Below, piece after piece: positions 20,075 to 27,561 of a stretch of 64,000 nucleotides of DNA. Under the pieces are notes generated by a model. The model saw only the letters and a program-made list of their open reading frames with translations. It searched no databases and was not told the origin of the DNA. Within the stretch, counting starts at the first letter, position 1. The number at the start of each line of letters is the position of its first letter. The position numbers were made by a program, and so were the translations under genes. The stretch is from contig JAKJEM010000002.1 of assembly GCA_022705425.1 (NCBI GenBank), positions 136,811 to 200,810 on the forward strand. Direction: 5' to 3'. Source of the DNA: Planctomycetota bacterium. Lineage in GTDB: Bacteria > Planctomycetota > Brocadiia > CAIUPP01.

Positions 20075-21136
20075 TTATTCCTTGATGCTGACGATGCGCC
20101 CCGATTCGGACGATTCTTTGCAGGCGTCGAGATAGACCTGAATGCGATGGCCGTCCTCAAAGGTGGGGGACTCGGCCTTGCCGCTGCGGATGCTGCGGAT
20201 GAAGCGGCTGTAGATCGGCACTTCGGGGGTCGTCACGTGCAGGGTGTTCCAGAGCAGGTGGCGGCGCTGGAAATCGCCGGTGCAGACCTGGAGCTTGTCC
20301 TTGCCGCCTTCGCTGTCAATCACCAGGGCGCCCTTGTCGCCGAAGACGCGGAGTCGCAGAGCGTTAGAGTGGCCGCTGGCCCAGCGGCTGGCGTGGATGA
20401 CTCCGAGCGCGCCGGTGTCGAACTGCGCGGTCATGGCGAAGCTGTCGTCGGCATCGAGCTTGTAGCCCTTCCAGGTATTGCGGGGCACGCCCTTGTCGAA
20501 GGAGCGGGTCTGCGCTGTCAGCGTCCGCACGTTGCCCGCCAGCAGCGTGGTGAAGACGAGGATGTGGCAGCCGATGTCCACCAGCGTTCCGCCGCGATGT
20601 TTGCGCGACATGCGCCAGAGGAAGGCCGGCTTCTCGCGCCAGTCGCCCCAGTGGTCGGTGGCCAGCCAGGACTGGAGGTAGCTTGCCTCGACGTGCATGA
20701 TGCGCCCGATGACGCCGTCGCGGATCAGTTCGCGCCCGCGTTCGAGGGCGGGGTAGCTGCGGTAGGAGAAGTTCACCATGTGCATCCGTCCGCTGGCCCG
20801 GGCGGCCTTGAGCATGGTCTTCGTTTCGGCGCTCGAAACGCCCAGGGGCTTCTCGCACAGGACGTGCAGCCCCTTCTTGAACGCGGCCAGGCTGATCGGC
20901 GCGTGGGCGGCGTCGCTCGTGACGATGCTGCACGCATCGAGCGATTCCTTGTCGAGCAGTTCCTGCGGGTCGGTGTACCAGGCGGGAATCTGGTGGCGCT
21001 CGGCAAAGGCCCTGGCCGCAGCGGGCAGGATGTCGCAGCAGGCGGCGAGGCGGACATTCTCTTCGCTCTTCATGCGTGAGGCGTGGCCGTTGGCCATGCC
21101 CCCGCAGCCGAAGACGGCATAACGGATGGGGTCCAT
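20075..21136 (-). CDS. Gfo/Idh/MocA-family oxidoreductase, ThuA-linked
   Basis: 353-aa NAD(P)-dependent sugar dehydrogenase-type protein. Rossmann glycine motif GCGGMANGH at 10-18, EKP at 95-97, and a VDIGCHILV segment near 183-191 carrying the Asp/His pair of the active site. It follows the ThuA gene by 30 bp. ThuA proteins and this family are commonly encoded together in disaccharide (trehalose-like or keto-sugar) use in other bacteria, which suggests a joint redox step on a disaccharide or its derivative. Confidence 0.9.
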   Translation of the reverse strand: MDPIRYAVFGCGGMANGHASRMKSEENVRLAACCDILPAAARAFAERHQIPAWYTDPQELLDKESLDACSIVTSDAAHAPISLAAFKKGLHVLCEKPLGVSSAETKTMLKAARASGRMHMVNFSYRSYPALERGRELIRDGVIGRIMHVEASYLQSWLATDHWGDWREKPAFLWRMSRKHRGGTLVDIGCHILVFTTLLAGNVRTLTAQTRSFDKGVPRNTWKGYKLDADDSFAMTAQFDTGALGVIHASRWASGHSNALRLRVFGDKGALVIDSEGGKDKLQVCTGDFQRRHLLWNTLHVTTPEVPIYSRFIRSIRSGKAESPTFEDGHRIQVYLDACKESSESGRIVSIKE

Positions 21137-21166
21137 GGGGTTCCTTTCAGCGGAGGGGGCTCGGGG

Positions 21167-21904
21167 TCAGGGGACGATCGGCTCCAACGGCTGCTTGGCG
21201 TTGACGACGACAGCCGGCTTGGAGACGAGCGGCCGCGCCCAGCGGCAAGCGTTGGCGATGATGCGCTGGACCTCGGGCTGGTGGTAAACGGGGAAGGTCT
21301 CATGTCCGGGGCAGAAGTAGAAGATGCGGCCGTTGCCGCGCTGGAAGCAGCAGCCGCTGCGGAAGACGTCGCCGCCCTGGAACCAGCTCACGAAAACGAG
21401 GGTGTCCGGGGCCGGGATGTCGAAGCGCTCGCCGTACATCTCGTCATGGGGGATGACGAACTGCTCGGGGATGCCCTCGGCGATAGGATGCCCCGGCTCG
21501 ATCGTCCACACGCGGGTGCGCTCGTTGGCCTCGCGCCAGCGCAGCACGCAGGAGGAACCCATGAGTTTGATGAAGATCTTGCTGAAGTGCGCGCTGTGGA
21601 GGCAGATGAGCCCCATGCCGGCCAGCACGCGGCGATACACGCGCTCGACGACTTCGTCCCCGACCTCCTTGTGCGCGCAGTGCCCCCACCAGGTCAGGAC
21701 GTCGGTGGAGTCCAGGACGGCCTGCGTCAGCCCGTGCTCGGGTTCGTCGAGTGTGGCCGTGCGCACCGTGAAGCCCGGCTGGGCGGACAGCGCCTTGGCG
21801 ATGGCCGCGTGCATGCCGTCGGGATAGACTTCCCGCGCCTTGTGCGTCGGTTTCTTCTCGTGACGGAACTCATTCCAGACCGTAACGCGCAGCGTCTCGC
21901 TCAT
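21167..21904 (-). CDS. ThuA-like (trehalose utilisation) domain protein
   Basis: 245-aa protein of the ThuA family, a class I glutamine-amidotransferase-like fold found in sugar metabolism loci. Visible core: [10 protein letters not shown] at the N-terminus, [11 protein letters not shown] near 70, LICLHSAHF, and [13 protein letters not shown] near the C-terminus. The ATG at 21904 has GGAAGGAAG before it; an upstream in-frame ATG lacks a ribosome site. First gene of a three-gene minus-strand unit with the oxidoreductase and the 201-aa protein. The enzymatic role of the family is not firmly established. Confidence 0.88.
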   Translation of the reverse strand: MSETLRVTVWNEFRHEKKPTHKAREVYPDGMHAAIAKALSAQPGFTVRTATLDEPEHGLTQAVLDSTDVLTWWGHCAHKEVGDEVVERVYRRVLAGMGLICLHSAHFSKIFIKLMGSSCVLRWREANERTRVWTIEPGHPIAEGIPEQFVIPHDEMYGERFDIPAPDTLVFVSWFQGGDVFRSGCCFQRGNGRIFYFCPGHETFPVYHQPEVQRIIANACRWARPLVSKPAVVVNAKQPLEPIVP

Positions 21905-21985
21905 GGTTCTTCCTTCCTTGTCGAACGGGAATACAGCATGGATAAGGTCGCAAAAGCTTCCCGCCCTGTCAAGGCGCTTCGCGGC

Positions 21986-22014
21986 TTGCATTGGGGTGTG
22001 CGGCGGCCTATCAT
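21986..22014 (+). promoter_or_regulatory. Predicted promoter of the TPR lipoprotein operon
   Basis: TTGCAT (21986-21991), 17-bp spacer, TATCAT (22009-22014). Transcription from about 22021 supports the ATG at 22057. Confidence 0.6.
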
Positions 22015-22056
22015 AGAGAAGTTCCCGCTTCCCGCCCCCTTTTCGGATGGATGATC

Positions 22057-23097
22057 ATGAAACGCCTGGCCGTCACATTCGCCGCCGCCCTGACCGCCGC
22101 TGCGCTCTTCGTCGGATGTTCGACGGCGCCCGCGCGCGTCGTCATCGAGTACAAGCCGGCGAACTTCGAGGAGTCGCGCGCGCAGTCGGCGTTGATGAAG
22201 GCCGACGACGGCGCCCGCGCGGAGATTGACGTGGCCGAGTTCCTGCTGCGCCAGGCGGCGGACAAGTACGCCCAGGCGCGCGGGCTGCTCGAATCGCCGG
22301 AGCTTCCGCCCGACACGACCCGCCCGACCGAGGCGGAGGTCCGCGCCCTCTACGAAGCCGCCTTTGCGCGCTACCGCGACATGCAGGAGGCCATCGCGCG
22401 CCAGGCCCACCTCTACCAGCAGTTCATGAACCGCTACCCCGACAACTGGTTCGCGCGCCATCGCTACGCATGGTTCCTGGCCGACAACTACCTGCACTAC
22501 GACGCCGCCGCGCAGTGGGAGCGCGTGATCCGGATGCAGCCGGACTTCCCCTACGCCTACAACAACCTCGGCTCTCTCTACAATCACATGGGGCGCGACG
22601 CCGAGGCCATTCAGCTCTTCCGCAAGGCCATCGAGCTGAAGGATGACGATCCCGTCTTCCACGTCAACCTCGCGGTCAACTACTCGACCCACCGCAAGGA
22701 GGCGATGGCGCTCTACGGCTGGGACCTGCCGCGCACCTTCCGCGAGTGCATCGAGTCCTACCGTCGCGCGCGCGCCCTGCTGCCCAGGGACCCCGAAGTC
22801 GCGCGCGACCTCGCCACACAGTACGTCCTGGCGAAGTTCTTTCAGGTGCGCGACACGGCCGACGAGGCGCTCGACGCCTGGAACTATTACCTGGCGCTGG
22901 ACATCTCCCCCGCCCAGCGCGGCTACGCCATGCGCGAGGTGGGACGCATCTGGCTCCGCGAGAAGAAGGACCGCGCCACGGCGATCCAGTGGTTCGAGAA
23001 CGGGCAGGCCCTCGTCGGGCAGGACCCCGGCATCGAGAATCTGCTGAAGGAGGCGCGCGGCGAGAAGAAGGGGCCCGAGGAGGAGCCGGCGGAATGA
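22057..23097 (+). CDS. TPR-repeat lipoprotein
   Basis: 346-aa exported lipoprotein. Signal peptide with lipobox LFVG-C; the acylated cysteine is C21. Residues about 125-330 contain tetratricopeptide repeats (YAYNNLGSLYNHMGRDAEAI is the clearest). GGATGG precedes the start; another ATG two codons earlier is possible. The stop overlaps the start of the nucleotidyltransferase gene (ATGA at 23094-23097), so a coupled role in envelope or polysaccharide biogenesis is likely; a protein-protein scaffold is the best guess. Confidence 0.85.
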   Translation: MKRLAVTFAAALTAAALFVGCSTAPARVVIEYKPANFEESRAQSALMKADDGARAEIDVAEFLLRQAADKYAQARGLLESPELPPDTTRPTEAEVRALYEAAFARYRDMQEAIARQAHLYQQFMNRYPDNWFARHRYAWFLADNYLHYDAAAQWERVIRMQPDFPYAYNNLGSLYNHMGRDAEAIQLFRKAIELKDDDPVFHVNLAVNYSTHRKEAMALYGWDLPRTFRECIESYRRARALLPRDPEVARDLATQYVLAKFFQVRDTADEALDAWNYYLALDISPAQRGYAMREVGRIWLREKKDRATAIQWFENGQALVGQDPGIENLLKEARGEKKGPEEEPAE

Positions 23098-24512
23098 ACG
23101 ACCGGGAACTGGCGCAGGCCCTGGCCGGGGCGGGGCAGGGGCACGTGCTGCGCTGGTGGGAGGAACTCACCTCCGCGCAGCGGCAGAAGCTGGCCGGACT
23201 GGCGCGCCAGGTGGACCTCGATCAGGTGGCGCGTCTGGCGGAGGACGTGCGGCAAGGTCGCCTCAAGGAGACGCTGTCCGGTCCTATCGAGCGTCCGGCG
23301 TACGTCGCCCTCTCCGACGGCGAAGACCTCGAGCGGGAGGCCAACCGCGCGGCGGGGGAGGCGCTCCTGCGCGCCGGGAAGGCGGCCGCCCTGACCGTGG
23401 CGGGGGGACAGGGCACGCGCCTGGGATACGACGGCCCGAAGGGAACTTACCCGATCGGCCCGGTGACCGGGAAGAGCCTCTTCCGCATCCACGCCGAGCG
23501 GATCCAAGCCACGGGACGGCGATACGGGCACCCCCTGCCGTGGTACGTCATGACCAGCGATACTACCGACGCGCCGACGCGGCGCTACTTCGAACGGGAG
23601 GACTTCCTGGGACTCGACCGCGACGAGGTCTTCTTCTTCCGGCAGGGCATGATGCCGGCCCTCGACCGCCACTTCAAACTCGTGATGACCGCCAGGGACG
23701 AGATTCTGATGAGCCCGAATGGGCACGGCGGGACTCTGACGGCGCTGGCGGACAGCGGGGCACTGGCCGACATGGAACGGCGCGGCATCGAGCAGATCAG
23801 CTACTTTCAGGTGGACAATCCCGTTGTGCCGGCGGCCGACCCGGTCTTCCTCGGCGCGCACGTCCGCGCCGGCGCGCAGATGTCCAGCAAGGCCGTCTGG
23901 AAGCGCGAGCCTGAGGAGCCGATCGGCGCCTTCGTGCGCTCCGGCGGACGCCTGATCGTCCGGGAATACAGCGACCTGACCCCCGACGAAATGCGCCAGA
24001 AGACGCCCGACGGCCGGCTCCTCTACGGGCTGGGGAGCATCGCCATCCACGTCCTGCGCGTGGACTTTGTCCGCGAGGAAACGGCGGGCGGGTTGCGTCT
24101 GCCCTGGCACCTCGCCGAGAAGGCCTCTCTCGTCCTCGATGAGGCGGGGCGCGTCGTTGCGCCCTCGGGGAAGAACGTGCTGAAGTTCGAGACCTTCATC
24201 TTCGATGCCCTTCGCGATACGCGGAGTTCGGTGATTCTGGAGGTGCGGCGCGAGGAGGAGTTCCTGCCGGTGAAGAATGCCGTGGGGAAGGACTCGGCGG
24301 AGTCGTGCCGTGCGGGAATGAGCCGGCTTCATGCCGACTGGCTGGAGAAGGCCGGGGTCCGTGTGCCGCGCGATGCCGCGGGGCAGCCTCTTCACCCCGT
24401 TGAGATCAGTCCTTTGTACGCCCTGGATGCGGCAGAGGCGGCGGCGAAGGTCACCCGCGCCCTCCGCGTGGACGGACCCCTCTACCTCGGGCCGGACGGG
24501 GTCCGAGCATGA
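23094..24512 (+). CDS. UDP-sugar pyrophosphorylase (UDPGP/UAP1-type uridylyltransferase)
   Basis: Makes UDP-sugars from UTP and a sugar 1-phosphate. The 472-aa protein has the family signature VAGGQGTRLGYDGPKGTYP at 102-120 (nucleotide binding), YVMTSDTTD near 150, SPNGHGGTL near 205 (UAP/AGX-type), and QVDNPVV near 240, with K-containing segments beyond. These point to the eukaryote-like UDP-N-acetylhexosamine pyrophosphorylase branch (AGX/UAP) rather than GalU. Start chosen at the ATGA overlap with the TPR lipoprotein, with GGAGG upstream; coupled in turn to the GT2 gene by a second ATGA. Confidence 0.9.
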   Translation: MNDRELAQALAGAGQGHVLRWWEELTSAQRQKLAGLARQVDLDQVARLAEDVRQGRLKETLSGPIERPAYVALSDGEDLEREANRAAGEALLRAGKAAALTVAGGQGTRLGYDGPKGTYPIGPVTGKSLFRIHAERIQATGRRYGHPLPWYVMTSDTTDAPTRRYFEREDFLGLDRDEVFFFRQGMMPALDRHFKLVMTARDEILMSPNGHGGTLTALADSGALADMERRGIEQISYFQVDNPVVPAADPVFLGAHVRAGAQMSSKAVWKREPEEPIGAFVRSGGRLIVREYSDLTPDEMRQKTPDGRLLYGLGSIAIHVLRVDFVREETAGGLRLPWHLAEKASLVLDEAGRVVAPSGKNVLKFETFIFDALRDTRSSVILEVRREEEFLPVKNAVGKDSAESCRAGMSRLHADWLEKAGVRVPRDAAGQPLHPVEISPLYALDAAEAAAKVTRALRVDGPLYLGPDGVRA

Positions 24513-25483
24513 CCGGTGCGGGCGCCCCGCAGCTCAGTATCTGCGTGATTCATCAGGGGTGGCGGGGCTACCCCGAGCGCGCCTTGCGGTCGTTGGACGC
24601 GCCCCCCGGCGTTGAGACGGAATACCTGCTTGCAACCGGGGAGGCACCCTGGGTCGAGGCAGGGCTTGAGGCGACCCTTGGCGGCCGCCGGGTGCGGGTC
24701 GTGCGCCCGGCGGGCGACGACCGCGCGGCGGCGCGCAATGCCGCTCTGCGTGCCGCGCGCGGGGAGTTCGTGCTCCTCGTCGGTTCCGACATGACGGCGG
24801 CATCGGGGGCGGTGGCGGAGTTGATGGAGGTCCTGCGCCAGCGCGGGGGGGACGTCGTTTCGGCGCAGATGCTCAACGAAAACGGTCTGGCGCGCCGGAG
24901 CGCCTTTGTCTTTCCCTCCCTGGCGCGCGAGATGAACCCCTTCGGATGGCTTTGGCGGCGGCGACATCAGTTCCTGCGTCTGGAGCCGCCGACGCAGCGC
25001 GAGCCCTGCCGGGCGGCGGCGGTGCGGGCGCAGTTCCTGCTGGGGCGGCGGGAGACCTTTCGCCGGGTGGGCGACTTCGCGGAAGGCTACCGCTTTGCCG
25101 TGGAGGAACTGGAGTGGTGCGCGCGCGCGCGGCGGGCGGGGGTGGCGCGATGGGTGGCGCCGGGGGCCGGGGCTCACAACCTGGCCCCGCAGCGTCACGG
25201 CGAGGTTCCTCCGGAACACCGTCTGGCGATCGAGGCGTCGCTGGTGCGGCTGGCGGGGGCGATGCGCGGCCCGGCTTACGCGGCGGTCTTTCGCGCGGTG
25301 CGCCGGGGAAAGACGTTAGTCAAGTGGGGCGTTGCCGCGGCGTGGAACCGGGCGGTTCCGGCGCACAGCAACTTGATGGCGGCGGCGGAGCCGGTGCATC
25401 GCGCGCTGTGGCGCGGCGCGGGCGTCGCTCAGGCGCTGCCGGCGGATGCGGAATCCCACTCCCGGTGGGAAGCCATAATCTGA
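24509..25483 (+). CDS. GT2-family glycosyltransferase
   Basis: 324-aa GT-A glycosyltransferase, probably using the UDP-sugar made by the overlapping upstream gene. N-terminal strand SICVIHQGW, the AARNAALRAARGEFVLLVGSD stretch (donor binding, ending in a DxD-like SDM), and the FAVEELEWCARARRAG block near 198-213 (catalytic base region) match rhamnosyl/glycosyl transferases of GT2. No membrane segment. Translation coupled by ATGA (24509-24512). Eight bases separate its stop from the convergent CvpA-like gene. Acceptor unknown. Confidence 0.85.
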   Translation: MTGAGAPQLSICVIHQGWRGYPERALRSLDAPPGVETEYLLATGEAPWVEAGLEATLGGRRVRVVRPAGDDRAAARNAALRAARGEFVLLVGSDMTAASGAVAELMEVLRQRGGDVVSAQMLNENGLARRSAFVFPSLAREMNPFGWLWRRRHQFLRLEPPTQREPCRAAAVRAQFLLGRRETFRRVGDFAEGYRFAVEELEWCARARRAGVARWVAPGAGAHNLAPQRHGEVPPEHRLAIEASLVRLAGAMRGPAYAAVFRAVRRGKTLVKWGVAAAWNRAVPAHSNLMAAAEPVHRALWRGAGVAQALPADAESHSRWEAII

Positions 25484-25492
25484 GCGCAACGC

Positions 25493-26461
25493 TCACCCGC
25501 CCGGCGGGGCCAGGACGCGCCCGATCAACCGTCGAACGCGCGGGTCCTCCACCAGACCCCTCCAGTCGCCCGCCTCGGCGCGCCGCTTCAACTCCGGGTC
25601 ATTCAGCACCGACTGCGTCTCCGGGTCTTCGAGCAGCCTCCGGAGGTTGCGCCCGGCGACGCTCAAGCGTTGCGCCATCTCCTCGTGCGACTCCTCCGTC
25701 TGCGGCGCGGCGCGCAGTCCGCCGATACGTCGAAGGGACTCGGCGGAGTCGGGGTTCTCCATGACCCGCCGGAAGGACGGATTGCGTCGGATGGCCGCCG
25801 CATCGCCGTTGAGGACGCTCTCGCCGAAGGAGCGATCGCGCGCCAGGGCGGCCACGTCGGGGTTCTCCGCCAGGCAGCGAATCGCGGCGACGGAGGATGC
25901 CGGATCGCTCAAGGCGCGGGCCGCGAGGGCGGCGGTGTCGCCCTCCGGAGAGAGACGGCGCGCAAAGGGGTAGAGCAGGGGGCGCATCACCATGCGCGAC
26001 AGGGCCGACGTCAACGATCCATCCGCCGCAGGCAGGCGGGGGCCGAGGGCGATTCCGAGCAGGGAGTAGATCCACGCCAGGAAGGCGATCAGAAGCAGCG
26101 CCCCAACGGCGCCGAGGGCCAGTCCGCCGATGCGGTTGAAGCGCCCGGCGTCGCGCGGCGCTTCAGTCGGCGTCTCCTGACGGCGGTGACCCCGGCGGCG
26201 GAGGGCGAGGAGGAGTATCTCCGTGACGACGATCAGAAAGACCACCCCCAGCAGGAAGCCGACCGCCAGCGCTTTGAGTCCGGGCTCCGTCGCGCCGGAA
26301 TCGAGCCATCGCGCGATCACGCCGCCCAGCGACCATGCGCCGACGTAGATCACCGCCCCCTGCGCCAGGCCTGCCAGCCCCATCGCCAGCCCGCGCCGTC
26401 CGCCGCGCCACGTCATCCACCCAAGGATTGCCAGGGCGACGGCGTCGGCGACCAGCGGCAT
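25493..26461 (-). CDS. CvpA-like membrane protein with DP-repeat tail
   Basis: 322 aa. Residues 1-145 contain four hydrophobic segments arranged as in the CvpA (colicin V production) family. Residues 165-322 are cytosolic and contain repeating NP/DP motifs followed by leucine-rich turns (ENPDVAAL, RNPSFRRVM, ENPDSAESL, EDPETQSVL, NDPELKRRA, EDPRVRRLIG), a pattern like the DP domains of STI1-type co-chaperones. Last gene on the minus-strand nrd unit, 22 bp after the nrdG-like gene. CvpA family function is poorly known (envelope integrity, toxin export, purF association in enterics). Confidence 0.78.
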   Translation of the reverse strand: MPLVADAVALAILGWMTWRGGRRGLAMGLAGLAQGAVIYVGAWSLGGVIARWLDSGATEPGLKALAVGFLLGVVFLIVVTEILLLALRRRGHRRQETPTEAPRDAGRFNRIGGLALGAVGALLLIAFLAWIYSLLGIALGPRLPAADGSLTSALSRMVMRPLLYPFARRLSPEGDTAALAARALSDPASSVAAIRCLAENPDVAALARDRSFGESVLNGDAAAIRRNPSFRRVMENPDSAESLRRIGGLRAAPQTEESHEEMAQRLSVAGRNLRRLLEDPETQSVLNDPELKRRAEAGDWRGLVEDPRVRRLIGRVLAPPGG

Positions 26462-26483
26462 GGCCTTGTCTCCGGCGCGCCGG

Positions 26484-27221
26484 TCACACCGCCCCGGCCG
26501 CGACGATTTCGCTGGCCTGGTCCCCGCGGACGGCGCAGCGGCGGACGTATTTCGACGCGATGCGGCAGAACTCGCGCAGTTGCAGGCTGGTGTACGGCCG
26601 CACGTCGGCCAGGTCCGGGTCGAGGGTGTTGGCGGGCCGGAAGGATTGCAGGTAGAAGAGGCGGGCCCCCCGAATGGCCAGCGCGATGCGTTCGACGTCC
26701 GCGTCGTCGAGGTCCACAGGGTACATCGTGGTGCGGAACTCGTACTCGACTGTGCCGGAGATGAGCAGTTCGATGCTGCGGCGAATGGCGTCGAGCTTGA
26801 CCGGCGCGCGCGCGACGAGGGAGTACTTCTCGTCGAGCGGCGCCTTGACGTCCATGGCGACATAGTCCACCAGGCCCATGAGCAGGAGCTTTTCGAGCAC
26901 GTCGGGCTTGCTGCCGTTGGTGTCGAGCTTGACCAGGAGGCCCTCGTCGCGGAAGGCTTGGATCATCTCGGGGAGGTCCGGGTGCAGCGTGGGTTCGCCG
27001 CCGCTGACGACCACGCCGTCCACCCACCCGCGCTGCCGGCGAAGGGAGGCCATGACGGCGTCGAGAGGGATGCTCTCGGCGCCGTCAGGCGGGTCGAGCA
27101 GATACTGCGCATGGCAGAAACGGCAGCGGTAGTTGCACCCCGGCAGGAAGACGATGGCGGCGAGCCGGCCCTCCCAGTCCAGGAGCGTATTCGCCACGAA
27201 GCCTCTAATGGGCGGCGACAT
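26484..27221 (-). CDS. nrdG: Anaerobic ribonucleotide reductase activase, radical SAM (NrdG2 type)
   Basis: Uses a [4Fe-4S] cluster and S-adenosylmethionine to form the glycyl radical on NrdD. The 245-aa protein carries C29-x3-C33-x2-C36 (CNYRCRFC), a VVSGGEPTLHPDL block (SAM binding) and KLDTNGS. Start at 27221 is preferred: AAGG lies six bases upstream and the conserved part begins directly after; a start at 27233 is also possible. The gene overlaps the 3' end of the glutaredoxin gene by 17 bp. Located downstream of nrdD, as expected for its activase. Confidence 0.9.
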   Translation of the reverse strand: MSPPIRGFVANTLLDWEGRLAAIVFLPGCNYRCRFCHAQYLLDPPDGAESIPLDAVMASLRRQRGWVDGVVVSGGEPTLHPDLPEMIQAFRDEGLLVKLDTNGSKPDVLEKLLLMGLVDYVAMDVKAPLDEKYSLVARAPVKLDAIRRSIELLISGTVEYEFRTTMYPVDLDDADVERIALAIRGARLFYLQSFRPANTLDPDLADVRPYTSLQLREFCRIASKYVRRCAVRGDQASEIVAAGAV

Positions 27222-27498
27222 GCGCGCCTTCATGGAGGACGAGCTTGACGGCCTGCGAGTTGGGGACTTCCCCATCCCAGCGGGCCACCTGCCGGCCTTC
27301 CTTCTCAACGATGGTGACGGGAATGCTGGTAACGTCGTAGAAGGCCCCTTCGGCCCGCCCGTCGAGGGTCTCCAGGTCCTGGAAAACAAGGTCCACCTGC
27401 TTTTCCATTTCCCACTGCGACAGGAAATGACCGAGTTTGTTCTTGGTCGTCTGGCACTTGGCGCAGCCGTTCTTGCCGAACACCATGATCTTCGTCAC
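27205..27498 (-). CDS. Glutaredoxin/NrdH-like thiol protein
   Basis: 97-aa thioredoxin-fold protein with redox motif C12-A-K-C15 near the N-terminus and the cis-proline in SIPVT near residue 59. Sits between nrdD and nrdG in one unit, so it may supply reducing equivalents to the ribonucleotide reductase or keep the NrdD/NrdG thiols reduced. Class III reductases of the E. coli type use formate, but other subclasses use a NrdH-redoxin; this gene suggests the second kind. Inference from position. Confidence 0.85.
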   Translation of the reverse strand: MTKIMVFGKNGCAKCQTTKNKLGHFLSQWEMEKQVDLVFQDLETLDGRAEGAFYDVTSIPVTIVEKEGRQVARWDGEVPNSQAVKLVLHEGAHVAAH

Positions 27499-27561
27499 GA
27501 GAGTCCCTTTCGCGTATGATTTCCGACGCGCGCCGCGCGGAGCGCCCGCGCGGGCGGGGCG

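Noticed and set aside
21967-21972. TTGACA as a -35 for the ThuA gene
   Set aside because: No acceptable -10 is found 15-19 bases downstream on the minus strand.
22746-24512. Longer start for the nucleotidyltransferase gene
   Set aside because: It reads through the TPR lipoprotein in another frame; the ATGA start at 23094 has a ribosome site.
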